From NCBI RefSeq assembly GCF_021018805.1, contig NW_026960611.1, positions 1,364,001 to 1,428,000 on the forward strand: 64,000 nucleotides of DNA. Direction: 5' to 3'. Of the stretch, positions 9,690 through 23,499 are shown in pieces (position 1 is the first letter of the stretch; the number at the start of each line of letters is the position of its first letter). The notes under the pieces are model-generated. The model saw only the letters and a list, made by a program, of their open reading frames with translations. It was not told the DNA's origin and did no database searches. A program made the translations under genes and the position numbers. This DNA comes from Prinia subflava (Eukaryota > Chordata > Aves > Passeriformes > Cisticolidae).

Positions 9690-12600
9690 GACATCTGCTG
9701 CCTTCCTATTAACTTTACATAAAAAGAAAGAACAATTTTAGAAGATGAAAATTCAACTGAGTTTAATAATGCAATGACTCTGGGGTCAGATCACAGCAAA
9801 TTAGCTGCCTACAGAGTTAGTATTCCACTTGCAGGGTTACTGCTCTGTATTTTGAACAAAAAACTCAGGACAGACTGCTTTTTTCACCTTTGCACAGAAG
9901 TGGTTTTTTTAAGTCCTCATCTTTTTTGAAAGACGTCCTCATTTTTTGAAAGTCTTCATTTTCTTGAAATCACTGTGGCTGTGTAAGTTCACAGGTAGAA
10001 AAGGTCGAAATAAAGAAGTCCAGGTAATTTTGCTTCAAGTCCTTTATGCATCTCTAATTACATAATTTTTATTTTAGATTCTCTTATAGTACGATAACTA
10101 CATGAAGAAACATCATCGTAATAATTCTGTGAAAATATAATGTTGCAAACTGGCTTTTTATAACTACATTTTCATGCTGACAAGCCTCCAAACTTGCTTA
10201 TATGCTTTTTAACACAAGCAATATAATGAATCTTGTGTCAACAATATTCCCAGTAATCAAAGCATCTAAACTTCAGGCAGATACCCAGTATGGGAAATTT
10301 CAGACCACAGAGTTAAAGTCTTTTCCAGGCTTGAGTGAAAGCTGAGCCCCAAAAAGAAAAATGTCAGGCAAGTTCAGCAATGGATGTTGCTGTAAGTAAT
10401 GGCTAACAGGAAGCTTTCTAGCTCTATTTGCAAACAAATTAGAAGGAATTTGAATTGACACCTTGCTAAATATTTCAGTTGGGTCGTACCAAAGTGCAGT
10501 GGCAAAGATTACAAAACAGAATTTCTTGGTAAACTGGAAAATCTCAAGGTAAGAATGACATTCTTACTGTTCTGAGAATTCCTCATCATCATTTAGTGTT
10601 AAATAAAAGCAAAAGAAAAGAAAAACAAACAAAACCACCCCAAACCAACAGGAACAGACAAATTAAAAGCCCAGGTTTTATGCTACACTGCCAACTGGGT
10701 CTTCAGCCTCAAAAGGCCTCTATTATTCTACACATTAGAAACAATAATGATGTGTGCTGGTGCTGCTGTTCCCTCTGAAAAGGATGGTGGAACAGGGTTT
10801 GTTGGTAAATGAGCAGAGCCTATTTAAATATTTGGATTAGCAGTAAATAGAAGTGCTTTCACTCACCTGCTTGTCCCTCAGTCTGTGCAGGGAAAATTAG
10901 AAATAACTCTACATGGGTTGTTTCAAAAGTGAGGCGACATTCTTGTGCTGTCCTTACCCTCATCTTCTTCATAGCTCATCCAATCTATTTTATGCCACCT
11001 GTCAGGACCTGCTTGCATTTAACTTGACACAATTCATGCTCTTCTCCAATTTATTTAAAATGAAGTTCTGTGCAGAAGTTATGTTGCTTGCATCTTCTTT
11101 GCCCTAGTTTTCTTTTAACTTACATTTTCTATGTTTAAAAACTTGCTTTATTAGTCCAGTTTCACCAGTTAGGAGAACAGTGTTACAATACACTGCTTTT
11201 TCTTCTCTGCTTCCATTTCCTTTGGTTATTCATTTACACAAGATTTCCTACCTTCATCCAGGAAAAGAACAAATGTTATTCTTCAAGATTTCAGTGGTTA
11301 GAGTTTTATCATATCAATTACTGCCTTTATCTGTTACATCAATGGAACAATAAATAGAGCAGCAGTGTTACATGAAAAAGCCAAAGCCAGAAGATTTGAA
11401 AACAAAATTAACTCTGGTTTCTAGGGGAGGAATAGTTAGGCAAAATTACGCACATCTAGGATTTTGATAGAGATCTCAAAGATATAATTAATAATTCTCA
11501 CTGAAGGCCATAAATAAACAAATGATGGAGTTAACAACACACCTGTGGAAATCTTGCCATCTCTACTCAGTATTTGTCATGACTACTGCGCTACTACTGA
11601 GCCATGCACACTTCATCCACGTCAGAAGTACCTTTATATCATTGTGCTGGGTTTTTCAGTGATAAGATAATTGGAACTATCCCTTAAGACATAAAACTGT
11701 CAAATGCTATTGAGATATCATAGTAAGTTTGAGTGCAATGCTTAAACAGAGAATGAACTGAAGAAGTGACCACAACCTTGGGTATTTGCTTAACATTACC
11801 AGCATCAGAAGAAAAATAAATCTCTCTGTAGGAGTTTTGATGTGACATTAAACATGACCTTTTAAGTAACTGATTGAAATGGGATTCTGTAGAAAAAGAA
11901 AGACATATATGAAATGTCGAGGTAAGTACTGCATTCATTACTGTTACTGTCCTTGAGTTTAAAAAACTTTTTTTAAAATAAATGCACTAGCAATAGTCAG
12001 AAATTAATTCTCGCTCATAATTATATCACATAGGCTAATTGGCAGCCAATATGCAAACAACTAATTTTAAAGGCATGTCAATGCAAAATCAACTAATAAA
12101 CTGAACATTTCAGATGGAGATGGAAGTGAATGAAATCATGATTAGCCAGGGATTTCCTAGGGAAAAAGAGGGAGGAACTGTCCCCAAGTTGTGAAGAAAA
12201 GTCAGGTCTCCTATTTTTCCACCCAGCACCCGGCATCCCTGCACCATGAATCCTTGTTTCCCCAGCACCATGCTTGTCAGACCAGCATTCTGTACAACCC
12301 TGCTGAGCAGTGTTTGTTAAAGCACCCCTCTCAGAAAGAAGTCTTTACAAAACAACAGATTGGAAGGGAGCCCAAATCCTCTAGATAATTTTCAAAGGGC
12401 ACCTCTGAGATTTAGAGAACTGAATTTTATCACTTACAAACTGCACTGCAGAGTATGAAATTTCAAAAGCTGTGCAGCAAAAAACCACAGGTTAAAGTCA
12501 CACTGAAGGTCTCAGTTCTCCTTTAAAAAAACTCACTCCCTGTGCAGTCCATTATAGTCCATGGAATTTGCCAGTAAGGTGGGCTTTTTTCCCATGTCCC

Positions 12601-14634
12601 CATTATGTCCATGGTTTGGTGGCATTTCCATAAAGTTAAAATTATGGATGCAAGTGCCTACCATAAACAGTACCCAAAGTCTGTTCATAAAAGCAAATTA
12701 AGTGGCTTCCAAAAAAAAAAAAAAAGAAAAAAATATAAGGGGTTTGTGTTTGATGTTTATTTAATTCATGCTAAACACAATGAGATCATAATCTTGACTA
12801 GCATTTTTTATGCTATGAAGCACTCTCTTCTGGGTTTGATACAGTTTTTGACCAATGTCAGAAAATTGTACCAATAAGACATATTATACAGGTAAGGGAA
12901 AAGTAAGAAGAAGGTTGGGAAGATTACATGACCTAAAAATACATAAAAAGTAATTCAGATTGTGTTATTTCATTCTCAATATAGATTGCTGTAAAAAGGC
13001 AAGTTTATTTAGTTAAATAACTGAGGGAATGAAGAGGAAAATAAAAAGCTTCCTATATTTTCATACCCTGAATTTTTACCTTATTTCAGTTCAGGAAAAT
13101 ATTTACCTTATATCAATTCAGACTCTTACCCATCCCTAAAACTTTCATTTTAAAATGGAAATTACTCTTTTTCTGAAGTCATATGACTTTATTCCAGATA
13201 CAGTAATGAAAGATGACATTGTATGACCAGATGATTATTTTTTTTAGGTGTTAAACCAGGAACAGAGGACAAGAAGACTTTGAGGTTACCAAGCTGAAAA
13301 AACTGCTTAGAATAAGACTTGAAGGGAAGGGATTATTCTGAGACTGGTTTCTGGTCACAGCTTGTACTTCAGTATGTATTGTCATGCATTAAGTTGTAGG
13401 ATTTTCTAGACAACTCTGACAAAGCCAGTTAGTACAAATGGCCTTCATCTTTGGAGATTTAATCTAATCTATTCCAGAATAGAAATATTTCTCAATATTT
13501 CTTATTTTGTTACAGAGAATGAAGTACTGTGACATGTTTTTTAGCTGTTCTCAAATAGGGATTTGAGATGGCTAAGGAAAGTCTTTTCAAAAGGCTTTTG
13601 CAGTCTAAGAAGGTGGTAGCCTATTGATTGACTAAGCTAGATCCTTATTGAAAATAAGTCAACTTTTGATCTGTGCAATCACTATTTCACCTTTATAAAT
13701 CAAAGAACAAAGAACAAACTGTAGTGGAAGGCTCCAAAGCATATTCACACTTTAAAATACCATTCAGCAGTTACTGCTGCAGTCCCATGGCAATGCTTCA
13801 GCAACTCCATGCAATTAAATCAGACCCAGAAAATCCCCTGACCAAAAAAAAAAGAATAAGACAGAGACAGTGATGCTACTTCCATTACAGCAGGTAAATA
13901 ACCCTCTCTAATTTTCTCCAAACAGGGAACCAGCCAGGTAATGTGCATCTTCACACAGGTATCATGAATGTTCTGGGTGCTTTAAAATACAATATGATTA
14001 CAAAAGCAAGAGACATATAAACAGACCAGTTTCCATTATATTTACAAGGAAATGTCTTTCCATAATATATAATGGAAAATATAATGGAGGGGTTTAGGTG
14101 TGCCACGTGAGAGGATTCAGTATGCTGAAATTTTGACAAATGATAAGAAAAGTTAAGCTTCTCTAAGTACAACTGCTAGAAAGCTTTTGTTAGAAAGCAA
14201 AAGGAAATCTGCACTGTGGTCTGTCAGGAAGGAAGAGCCTGGGAGAAACAGCTGTTTTCACTAAGTATGGTCTAAGTAAACCGAGCTGTTATCTCTAGTG
14301 TCTGTGATGTCTTCCGCTACCCCAGATACTGAAGCACAAACAAAACACGTGAATCACAGATATAAAACTGCTCCAAACCTCAAGCATAGGCTTAGCTAAA
14401 GCACTAGCATACATACATAGCATATATGTTGCTTATAAAGTTCTCCAAAGTTTGAAGTTCCCTGAAGAGTTCTGTATGCAACAGGTAACAGTCCCTATTC
14501 CCATTCACAATTAAGTAAAGGCATTACAGATTTCTTTCCTTTGTCCTTTCTTTCCTAATGTCATATAAAAATTATATTCCTTGGTCCCTTAATTTACTTC
14601 CATTCATATTTTGGGTCGATTCATGGTGATGGAG

Positions 14635-14664
14635 TGTTTTTTGTTTTGTTTTGTTTTGTTTTTC
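14635..14664 (+). repeat. (TTTTG)n simple repeat
   Basis: About five tandem copies of a TTTTG unit. Confidence 0.85.
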
Positions 14665-16219
14665 CTAGGGGCTGGGGAAGAAGTCCCAGAAACCTGAAAA
14701 CAGATTACAAGAGTAGAAAATTGACATTTCTCTGCTTTGGAAAAGCATGGTGAGACATGAAAAGAGAGAAGAAAGGAGTTAAGAGCAAACTATTCCTAGT
14801 GCCACTGGCTATTCTCAATTAATCTACAGATGGAAATCTGTATATCCAGTTATACCCAGCAGATGCGAAATGCAAGAGAAGGTAATGAAAAAAACCCAAA
14901 CAAATCAAAACACAGCACATTTGCTTTGTTTTAAACATACCCAGAATCAAAGTCATGTATTCTGATTAATCTCTCCCCTGAATTAAATAATTTGTTAATA
15001 AAGATACCTAGGAGATGTTTGGATTTCTTCTTCCATTGTAAATGCTTGAAAAATTCCCTTTATGTAGAAGGTATATTTTCAAGAAATCCAAGTCAAATCT
15101 CCATGAGCAGAAACCTAAATCTGCCACATCACAAAAAGCTGCATCCAGGGGCAAGGCTGCATGCATAAATAAATGCCAACACTTGCTTGAACAGCATCAG
15201 CTTTCTAGTACTATCAGCTGTGTGTTTGCCAGGTTTTTTGCAAGTCTTTCAGCAAAACTGGAGCTCCAAATGAAAAGTGAACAGCTCAGGAAGGTTACAT
15301 GTGCTTCTCCCCAGTGGGAGCTAAAGGTCACAAATCAATGAACAGATTGAAATGAAGCACACAGAGAAAGATGAAGACAATTTCTTAAGTACTGTTCCAT
15401 GCTTTACATCATTCATTTCCTTCAATTCAGCATTTTGATAATTCATAAGACAAGAAGCTCTACTCAGCATTAATATGTAGAGAACTCCACAGGGCAATTA
15501 ATTTAAAAGGCAAAGCTGCAAAGGAGTCATAAATTAAGGATTTATTCTGTTAAAATATAACATCAGAGAGTATCATAAACCAGAGAAGAGACTACTCACC
15601 TGGAAGCACATTCTGTGTGGCCAGTGCAATATGACAATGCAATTGACTCTGTCAGGTGAGAAATTTCTGGAGATATGGACAAACTGACTTTCCCAGACAG
15701 ATCTTTGCTTTGGGCTTCACTCACAGCTCAAAGGTCAAGTGTAGTGGAGGTTTGTCCCCACAAGACACTGGACATGGAACAGGGAGATTAATTCTCCGTA
15801 TCCCACCTGAACCATGAGTTTTGGTAAGATTTCCACTGAGGCTCAGCTTTACCAGTAGCTATCAGTTCTGGCCAGGTTGACAAGGTTGGAAAGTCATGGA
15901 TAAACTCTTCAACTGTCTTGCTTTTCCAGAGCTGGTTTAGTTGTATCAATCTCAGTCCTAATTCTGCATGCAATGCTCAGAATTGTCTCTTTCCTTACAT
16001 CTAAGCAAACCTGAACCTTGACTCTGAATGAAAGTGCTCTTTTTTTGAAAATCAAGAGGTAAAACTTGTCTGTTCTTTTGTTGCCCTCACTTTCATACCA
16101 TTTAAATTATCTAAACCTTATTTATTTGTTTAAATTGTACAGCAGTTAAAGCAAATAAATAATTTTAAATCCAGAAATAGAGCAACTATCTTGAGACAAT
16201 GAAATATCAAAAATGTGAT

Positions 16220-16440
16220 GTCATTGATTAAAATGTTCCCTTCAGCAAACAGTTAATAAATGACAGCATGAATTCCCATTTGGCTCAGGAAGTGAAGCCA
16301 GAGCAACTCAATTCAATAGCTGCCAAAGAATCATTGATTATGAGGGATCAAACTCTTTGCTAGCTCATTAATATCAAAGCAGAGAGATTAATCATGGACT
16401 GCAATTGAGAGAAAACTGTTGCAAGACCCATCACTGCTTT
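16220..16440. other. Possible conserved non-coding block
   Basis: Non-repetitive sequence with clustered homeodomain-type cores (ATTGATTA, CATTAATATC, GATTAATC) and no open frame. The texture resembles vertebrate conserved enhancers in gene deserts. Judged from composition only, without an alignment. Confidence 0.25.
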
Positions 16441-16642
16441 TGATCTATGAAGGTTAGGTTTACCTTTGGCAGATCCTGGTGATGAGGCTCACAGAACAGC
16501 TTGGACACAGCTATGTCCAATGCAGTTTTACTAAAACCCCTCCAAGAATCTTACTAATTCCATAAAACTTTTAAATGCTTTTGGGAATACAAAGTACTTT
16601 TCAGTCTTTGTTTATCCTGATTCAGTTGTTGCGAAAGGTAGT

Positions 16643-17332
16643 TGTTATAAATGCCAATACAATATTCCAATTAAATAATTTTGATTTATTAATCAAAAGA
16701 TTGAATTACAGAATTTTGGTAAACTCACTAACAACGGAGATACTTGACAGTCTTTTTCCCGGGAAAATGCCAAGGGTGAACCGTGAGACACAGAACCTGG
16801 CCGTCTGCTGCCTTCCCTTTGGTTCACAAATTTGCCCAGTTCGGGGCTTAGTTTTTATACACTTTATTCTGCCCTTGGCAATATTCCCCCATATTTCCCT
16901 TTGTTTCCCGGCTAGCTATTCAAATCCAAGGGTGTCTCCGACCAGGCTGGAAAGAGTTCTTTCTCTCAGTTCATATGTTAATGTCCAGTTTCTATAGATC
17001 CTTATGGCTGATGAATGGTCGAGATATGGATGATGATGCTTGATGATCGGAGAGGGTGTAGTCTATAGCCGTTGATGGTCCTGCCACCTTATCTTGATGG
17101 GTCTCCTCCCGGTGCTGGAGGAGACTGCCGGTTTCCCGTAAACCTTTTGTCTATTTCTGAATGTGAATTTCTGGGGTGGTGCCTGCCTTTTCATAATTTG
17201 GTTTAACAAAATGTTACAGGGTGTCCTGAAACTTACATTTTCATACAACACACACATATATATACAGTTTTATAGTTTTCAATAAATTTCATTAACTATA
17301 AGAACATGAATTAACATACTACATTTTTCACA
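16643..17332 (-). mobile_element. Solo LTR, L family, copy L1
   Basis: On the minus strand it starts TGTGAAAAA and ends TTATAACA. It matches the plus-strand copies at 27376-28111 and 40098-40767. It has a TATAAAAA-type box before the GCCCCGAACTGGGCAA block and a poly(A)-like signal close to the end. A 4-bp direct repeat TAGT flanks it (16639-16642 and 17333-17336). No internal retroviral gene adjoins, so this is a solo LTR; class I or ERVL type cannot be decided. Confidence 0.8.
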
Positions 17333-17795
17333 TAGTCAATCACTGAAGTAACTCTTAGCTGAAGAGCCTTGCAATGTATTCTGAGCACCAAGATGCATTT
17401 TTCATCTGACATGCACAAGACTTCTCTCACATCAGCAACTTGCATGGTTAGTTTTTGTTATTGATAATTTTCTACTGGAATAAGAAATATCTAAAAATAT
17501 TCACTCTCTTTGGCAAGAAATAAAAGGTACAGCACAGCTAGCACTCAGTAGGGTTTTACTCGGGAAAGAATTTGCTCTTGGTAACAACATAGTTAACTAA
17601 GCGGAAGTAGGGCAGGAGATGCTGTATCTTATCTCACCAGAAGCAGACCAAAACCTTAATCATGAAGTCAGTATTAAAATTCTTTTCTCAACTGGAACAG
17701 TGGGGTTTTTTTAAAGAAGTAATTTACAGTAGATATTGTCATACAAACACTGATCATACAAGAATATCATGGGGTTTTTTTAATGCTCTTTTAAG

Positions 17796-18012
17796 AGGAA
17801 ATCAACCAGCCTCTAATGAAACTAAAAATGAAGATTTACCAAGGTCATACTCTTATGCTCTTGATGAAGTCATCCAGAACCTTCAAGAACTCCATCCAAA
17901 CTTCCTTGCACCTCTCAGTGACAAGCCTTCAGCACACTCTGGGGAAATTATTCCATTTGGTGCTTATACACAAAGCAGAGGATACAACTCCTCAAGAGCA
18001 GATTGGCTCTGA
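17796..18012 (+). other. Possible decayed host exon or retrocopy fragment, family not recognised
   Basis: A 72-codon open stretch begins directly after a pyrimidine-rich run ending in AG (17794-17795), like a 3' splice site. It has a protein-like composition (Asn, Ser, Glu, Pro, Leu, with an amphipathic LDEVIQNLQELH segment) unlike surrounding low-complexity frames. It ends in TGA at 18010-18012. About 45 bases on, a second stretch (18059-18207) is also open with normal-looking composition. I cannot name a family. Chance is a real alternative. Confidence 0.25.
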
Positions 18013-18756
18013 TTGCACATCTAATATTAGACAGCCTAACTCTCAGTAGGATTTTCTGTTGACTTTCTGTCCTTGTGTGTCAAACCAATAACCTGTAAAT
18101 CAGATGACAAAGTATATGGGGAGTTCATTTCTGAAGCTGGACAAGGAGATAAAGATGCACCTAAAAATATTGAAACACAAATCATTGATTTCCTGAGGCA
18201 CAATTAATAAAGGTTTTTTTCTCATTCTTTATGGTTAAACCTCAGACTTCTCTCCTGCAGAAAAGCTTTCTGTTGGCTAGCATAATACTGAGTAATCAAA
18301 AAGTTAGTTTCTCCTGCTAAACCCATGAAACCCAGATTTAACTTTTCATGGCAGTGCATTTGGGGTTTTTTGCTGTTTTTCCATAGTGAAAACAGACAAA
18401 AAAATTCTCAGACTAATGTAAGGATATAAAATGCATTTACTGAAGAAAAAGCAGAATAAAGAACATTCAATGTATTTAGCATGTCAAAATTTAAATGTAT
18501 TTTACTGGTGAGAGTTGTTTTGTGAAACAAGAGTAAATTTATGCTTAGCAGAAATTCTTAAAAGGTTAAAAGTTCTCAATACTTCTTTATTCTAGAAGAA
18601 ATTAAAGAACTTCCAAAACACAGTATTATAAGCCTTATTACAGCGTTGGCTGCCTTGAGCTCTCCCCTATATTTTATGATCAAGCTATAAATTTTCCTCT
18701 TGACAGATTGATAACTTTTCTCTTGCTGCTTACAAGCTCCAAACATGAACCAAACC

Positions 18757-18770
18757 GGGGGGGGGGGGGG
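18757..18770 (+). repeat. Poly(G) tract
   Basis: A run of 14 G followed by further G-rich sequence; a local G-quadruplex is possible. Confidence 0.85.
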
Positions 18771-19009
18771 CAGAGGGGGGTGTGTACATAAAGATATCTC
18801 TGGGGTATTTCATCCTAATATTCTCCATTTTTCTCCTGTTATGTTGTAAAAATGTCTGTTCTCAGTGCTACATGGAAAAAACACCAAGAAGATGAAATGA
18901 AGGTGAGCAAAGATCAGTGCTAGTCTCATTCTTGCATTTAAGAGCTCCGTGATTTCTATTTTCCACTCAAAAGAAAAGTAGATTTAACTGATGTCAGGTT
19001 CACTAAATT

Positions 19010-19215
19010 AAAAGTAAATAAAATAAAATAAAATAAAATTAATTTAAATAAAGTAAAATAAATTAAAATAAAATTAACACAAAATAAATGAAAAAGTATA
19101 AATAAAATATTATTTTACTTTTATGTAATTTTAATTTATTTTGATTTAATTTAATTTAATGTCCCTTTCTTTAAAAAATTTTTGTTTTTATTTTATTTTA
19201 ATTTAATTTCTCCTA
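19010..19215. repeat. AT-rich (TAAAA)n/(TTTTA)n fold-back repeat
   Basis: The left half is rich in AAATA and AAAATA units and the right half in TTTTA and TTTAA units, so the two halves can pair as a long imperfect inverted repeat of very low complexity. Confidence 0.75.
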
Positions 19216-19665
19216 TCTGACAAGTAGCCTTACTTTTCCTTTTAGAGTACTTTCAAATTCAAATTCAAATACTTGCAATATTTATTTTGCTTTTATCTTC
19301 AATATATTCTTCTTAGCTAAAGATTACATGAATTTAACATTTCCTTGCACCATATATACTTATACTCACTTGCTCCAGTAATTATTAAAAGTGGCAGAAA
19401 GAAAAATCTGAAATTTTAATCCACTTATTTGGTGTCATGAGGACAATTTCTAAGGTCATAAGACACTGAGGAGGATCTGTTTCCAAAGGCCTGCTGTGCT
19501 TGTTGAGGTTCAAGACAAAGGCAATTATTCTTAGGGCCATCTGACAAGAGCTGTTGGCTACAAACAAACCTCATTATTGGCATTGATTACAACATGGAAG
19601 ATGCTCCACTACTGAGGAAAAGGCAGCAGGACAAATGCTAAAACTGACAGCAAAAACATGACACA

Positions 19666-20123
19666 TGTTGTAGAAGTGCATTCTTACACCCAAATAGGTG
19701 TTTCTATATAAGGGAAAGAGTTTCAGCTTACCTTGAAACATATAAGGAAGTTAAACTAGAATTTTCTATAGCCTACTCATTGTAACTGGCTCAGTACCAG
19801 CACAGAGGCACTGACTGAGCTTTGGAAATACATCTCAAAGCCTGTTGCCAAGTTCATTGGGCAAGGTGCCAAATAGCCCACCTAAACAATCAAGTACTAA
19901 AGGGACAGTACAGAGGTGCTCAAAGCTTTTTTGGAATGCCTTAGCCAGTGTAAGAGTGTTTTGCACACTGTGTTTGGCTTGTATTTCTGTTTTATAATGT
20001 TTATTATTTTTGTTGTATTAAAACCTTTTCTTTTACAAAGCATGTCCAGAGAAGCTGTCTCGCTATTTATTAAGCTGTTTCTCTGCAAGACTGGACCCTC
20101 AGAGGTATTTGGTAGCCCCCAAT
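19666..20123. repeat. About 460-bp dispersed LTR-like repeat, copy R1
   Basis: It matches 53315-53772 along its whole length, including the run from ggtgtttctatataaggg to gctggaccctc-like sequence at the end. It contains a TATATAAGG near 19707 in plus and AATAATAAAC in minus, so orientation is uncertain. Copy 2 has a 5-bp target duplication; none was found here. Probably a solo LTR; no internal genes seen. Confidence 0.6.
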
Positions 20124-20159
20124 AATGCAGTAGTACAAAAAAACCCAAGCAAACAAACA

Positions 20160-20944
20160 AAAGTCCTGGAAAACCCTGACAGAGTCAGAGATACGACCTG
20201 ACATCCTGTTTCCAGGGTGTTGGAAGCAGTCCAAATAAGTCCTCCTGGAGTAACAGATGTTGTTCTGTGAAGTAGAAAAAAAAAAGGGTCCAGTGCAGGC
20301 GAGATGGGTCCAGTCTTCCTTTGAGAATTCAGTGGAAAACCTGGCTAAATAGGTGTTTGGAATTGCTGTTTTTATCCCGGTGGAAAGGCTTTGGCTCCTC
20401 CCACTGAGTGGAGAGTTATAAGCTGAGCGCTGCTTAGACCGGAGGCTAGAGCTACGTGAGTCCAGACCAATATGGTGATTAAGCACGTACTCCCGTTTAT
20501 TCCCCGAGATGGCGGGTTATATACAGAGAGAGTCGTTTACATTTAGCAGGTGCACACTGATAGGTAGTGAGAGTACAGAAGTATGTAAGCTATTGCAGTT
20601 TAAGGCAGCCACCGTGTTCTCTCAGTAACTGTTCTATGCTAGTAACACCACTACCTTAACACATTCCCAGTAACAGATAACCTTATCTGTTACTACGTAT
20701 GCTGGACGTATGAGGCCTACTAGGCCTAGGCCTGAGGCCTGGTCTGAGGCCCAGCTGGGATAGCTCTGCCTTATAAGTCATCCTGTTCCTGCTACAGAGA
20801 GTCTCACAATGGAATGAAGTAATGTTATCAGTCATGTGAGAGGCCCATTCACAGGTGATGTCCCTCGGAGGAGGATGGGTGGAGGAAGAGATAAGAAGGC
20901 ACTGCCTTATCTGGTGTTATCAGTTGTCCTCCCCTAGAGTTACA
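20160..20944 (-). mobile_element. LTR-like region
   Basis: On the minus strand it has TATATAAC followed by the AATAAACGGGAGTACGTG block (near 20470-20520) and a second GGGATAAAAACAG (near 20375), in an LTR-like order. Upstream is a U3-like stretch containing a perfect 26-nt palindrome (20669-20694). Exact ends and target duplications were not found; two overlapping LTRs are possible. Confidence 0.45.
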
Positions 20945-23499
20945 AGAGATAAAAAACAATATCTACCAACCGGTTTTAACAGATGAAAATAGAATACACA
21001 TTTTTGGTTACATTTTTCAACCCAAGACAGGCTAAAAGTCAACTTTACCCAAATAACGACTGGATAGATTTTTTGCTGTGATAAAAGGACCAAATCTTGC
21101 ATGCAAAAAGAGAAGACAAGTGAGTGGAGTGGCCGTAATGTTTTATGTAGCTGACAGTCTCCCAGAATAATAGTTTTATGCAGAATAATAAGTCATGCAG
21201 CTGCATAAATTTTCATGCTATTTTCCTCATCTCTTTCCACCATTGACACAAACCACACTGAAGGCAAAAACCTTGTTTATTAGACAAATGGCAAGAGTGG
21301 AAACTACCAGAAAAAAAATTTGAATCAAAGGTATATGACATTTTCCCAGACAAAGAGAACATCTGTTTATCCAGTATTCTGCTTTAAGAAAAGGCTTCAG
21401 GTTGTTTGTGGTTATGCAGTGCAAAAAGGAAATGCTCTTTCTAGAACTAGATTCTACATTGGTCTACAAACTTTAGGAATTGAGATGATTTCCAGTAGAG
21501 TGGGTATTCATGAATGTACAAACTAAGCTGTCGTAGCGGACTTTTCTCAAAAGAGCAAGACTTTTCTATGTTTTGCACTGGCAATACTACCGTATTAATA
21601 ATGTTAATAATCTCTGATGATTAAGACCTGGAAATGGCATAAGAAGTGAGCAGGAGGAACATTAATGCAAAACCAAGGAAACTAGCTAAAAGTAATTAAA
21701 ACAAGGAGGAATGTTATAAGGCTGAACATGCCATCTGACATGAAAGATGAAAGTAAGAGTTAATAATTTTTAAAAATATATTTACTATATATTTGATGCC
21801 CAAAATATGTAGGTTTTAGATTTTTTTCACTCTTCATTTTCTTATAATCAGAAGAAAAATCATTAAAAGCGATATAACAGCAACAACAGAGGAAGTGGCA
21901 AAATTCAAAATCTGACATTTGATTTCTGTCCTATTCAAATAGTGACCATGGAGTGAAAAATCAGAAAAAGAATCTGTAGCAAGAGGGGCAAATACTGTAA
22001 AAGAGGGATATATTCATAAATCAGTAAGTTATAGTAGCATATTCTAACTCCAGTGTAGAATAGACTGTTTGCATGAAAAATATGTAGATTTAAAATGCAA
22101 TAAAAAAGACCAATAAAAGAAATCAGTAGTGATACATTTTATTTCAAGCAGTCATAACAGCAGTGCCACATCCATCAGTCATATTTTCCTAGACCCTGTA
22201 TATAATAATCCCCCTGATCCCTATAAAATTGCCAGCTTCACCTTTTCAATTATCAACAGCTCTCAGAGCTTATTGCTCCGTACTTTCTTAATAAGCCCCC
22301 TCAATCAATAACCTTCCTACTGAGTAAGCAGCAACCAACCAGCCAAACACAGGGTGTAAATGTTTCAGAAGTGATCATTACAGGGATTTGAATGACAAGG
22401 TGACTGTGCTAACGCAATAGGCATGAAGTAAAGACATAATTTGGAAAATCTGCTTACTGGAGCGTGTAGGTGTCTTGCCATGGTAAAATACTCATTCTGC
22501 AGAGGAGAATATTTACCCTTGCAAATGAAACTTCAAATCCTCTTGGAGGGCATTATTTTTCCCCTGAGATGGCAGGGACCATTACCAGACTTCCATACCT
22601 CACCGTCAAAACAAACCATCAAGCATGTCTGAAGCCAACCTCTTCCATTTGGAAATGGAACTGCTCACCATTCCACACAAACTCTGCAATGACTGATAAC
22701 AGGAATTTGCATGCAAATTTAAGAATAGTGTCACTTTGATGACAGTGGTTTAAATAATAATGTGTATAATAAGGGCCCTCACATTTTTTTTCTGCTACAA
22801 CTCACTCTCTAAACACCAACACAGAAAACATCCACCTGTCTTTGAGAATTATTTCTTAAGCTTGACAAACAGAACAAAGAAACACTGATCCAGACTCACA
22901 TAAATTAAATAGAACTTTGAACAGAGACAGTTTTTCCAGAGTGCTCAGTAGTCACATTGAACACATTTCCAAAGGAGCTCAACTTCAACTTACTGAAGTT
23001 GACTTTTAGTCAACAAAACAAAAGATAAAAGTTTCCAAAATGTCCTGATGAAAAAAGTGGTAATTTTCTTTCATTCTTCATATGGCTGAAGGCACTAGGC
23101 TCTTAAAAACCCATCTATTTAGGCACATGGATAAGTTCCATAGGAAATACTCAAAACTTCTGAAAACATAACTGTTTAATTAAATGTCTAAATGAATGTT
23201 TGTTTTGTTATACAGTCTGAAGAATCCTTGGGATAGTGGGTTAATTGTGGTGACGTACAGTGGCAAAATGTTTTCCTTTGGAAGTGTAGAGTTTTAAATA
23301 TTTCCTTATTATGAAAATAGGATTAGGAGAAAAGGCAAAACAGGCTTAACTTAAAGATAAAAAAAAATTATTAACACACACTAAAAGAGAGAGGGAAAGA
23401 AAAAAATAAAAATGGAAGCTTTCAAAGCACCCCCCCACAATGGTTTACTTTCTCACATACAACATAGAGACAAAACTTGTAATTTTCACTCAGTTTCAC
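20945..23499. other. No gene seen
   Basis: AT-rich unique-looking DNA with scattered short open frames and no recognised repeat or domain. Confidence 0.5.

Larger units (their letters stand above)
8346..16642. other. Unique AT-rich intergenic DNA
   Basis: No supported gene. It contains an A23 run (9667-9689), a (TTTTG)n tract near 14635-14664 and a candidate conserved block (16220-16440). Short open frames carry no recognisable domains. I cannot exclude short host exons. Confidence 0.45.
17333..19665. other. Mostly unique AT-rich DNA
   Basis: It holds one possible decayed exon (17796-18012), a G14 run and an AT-rich simple-repeat block, each listed separately. Nothing else recognised. Confidence 0.5.
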
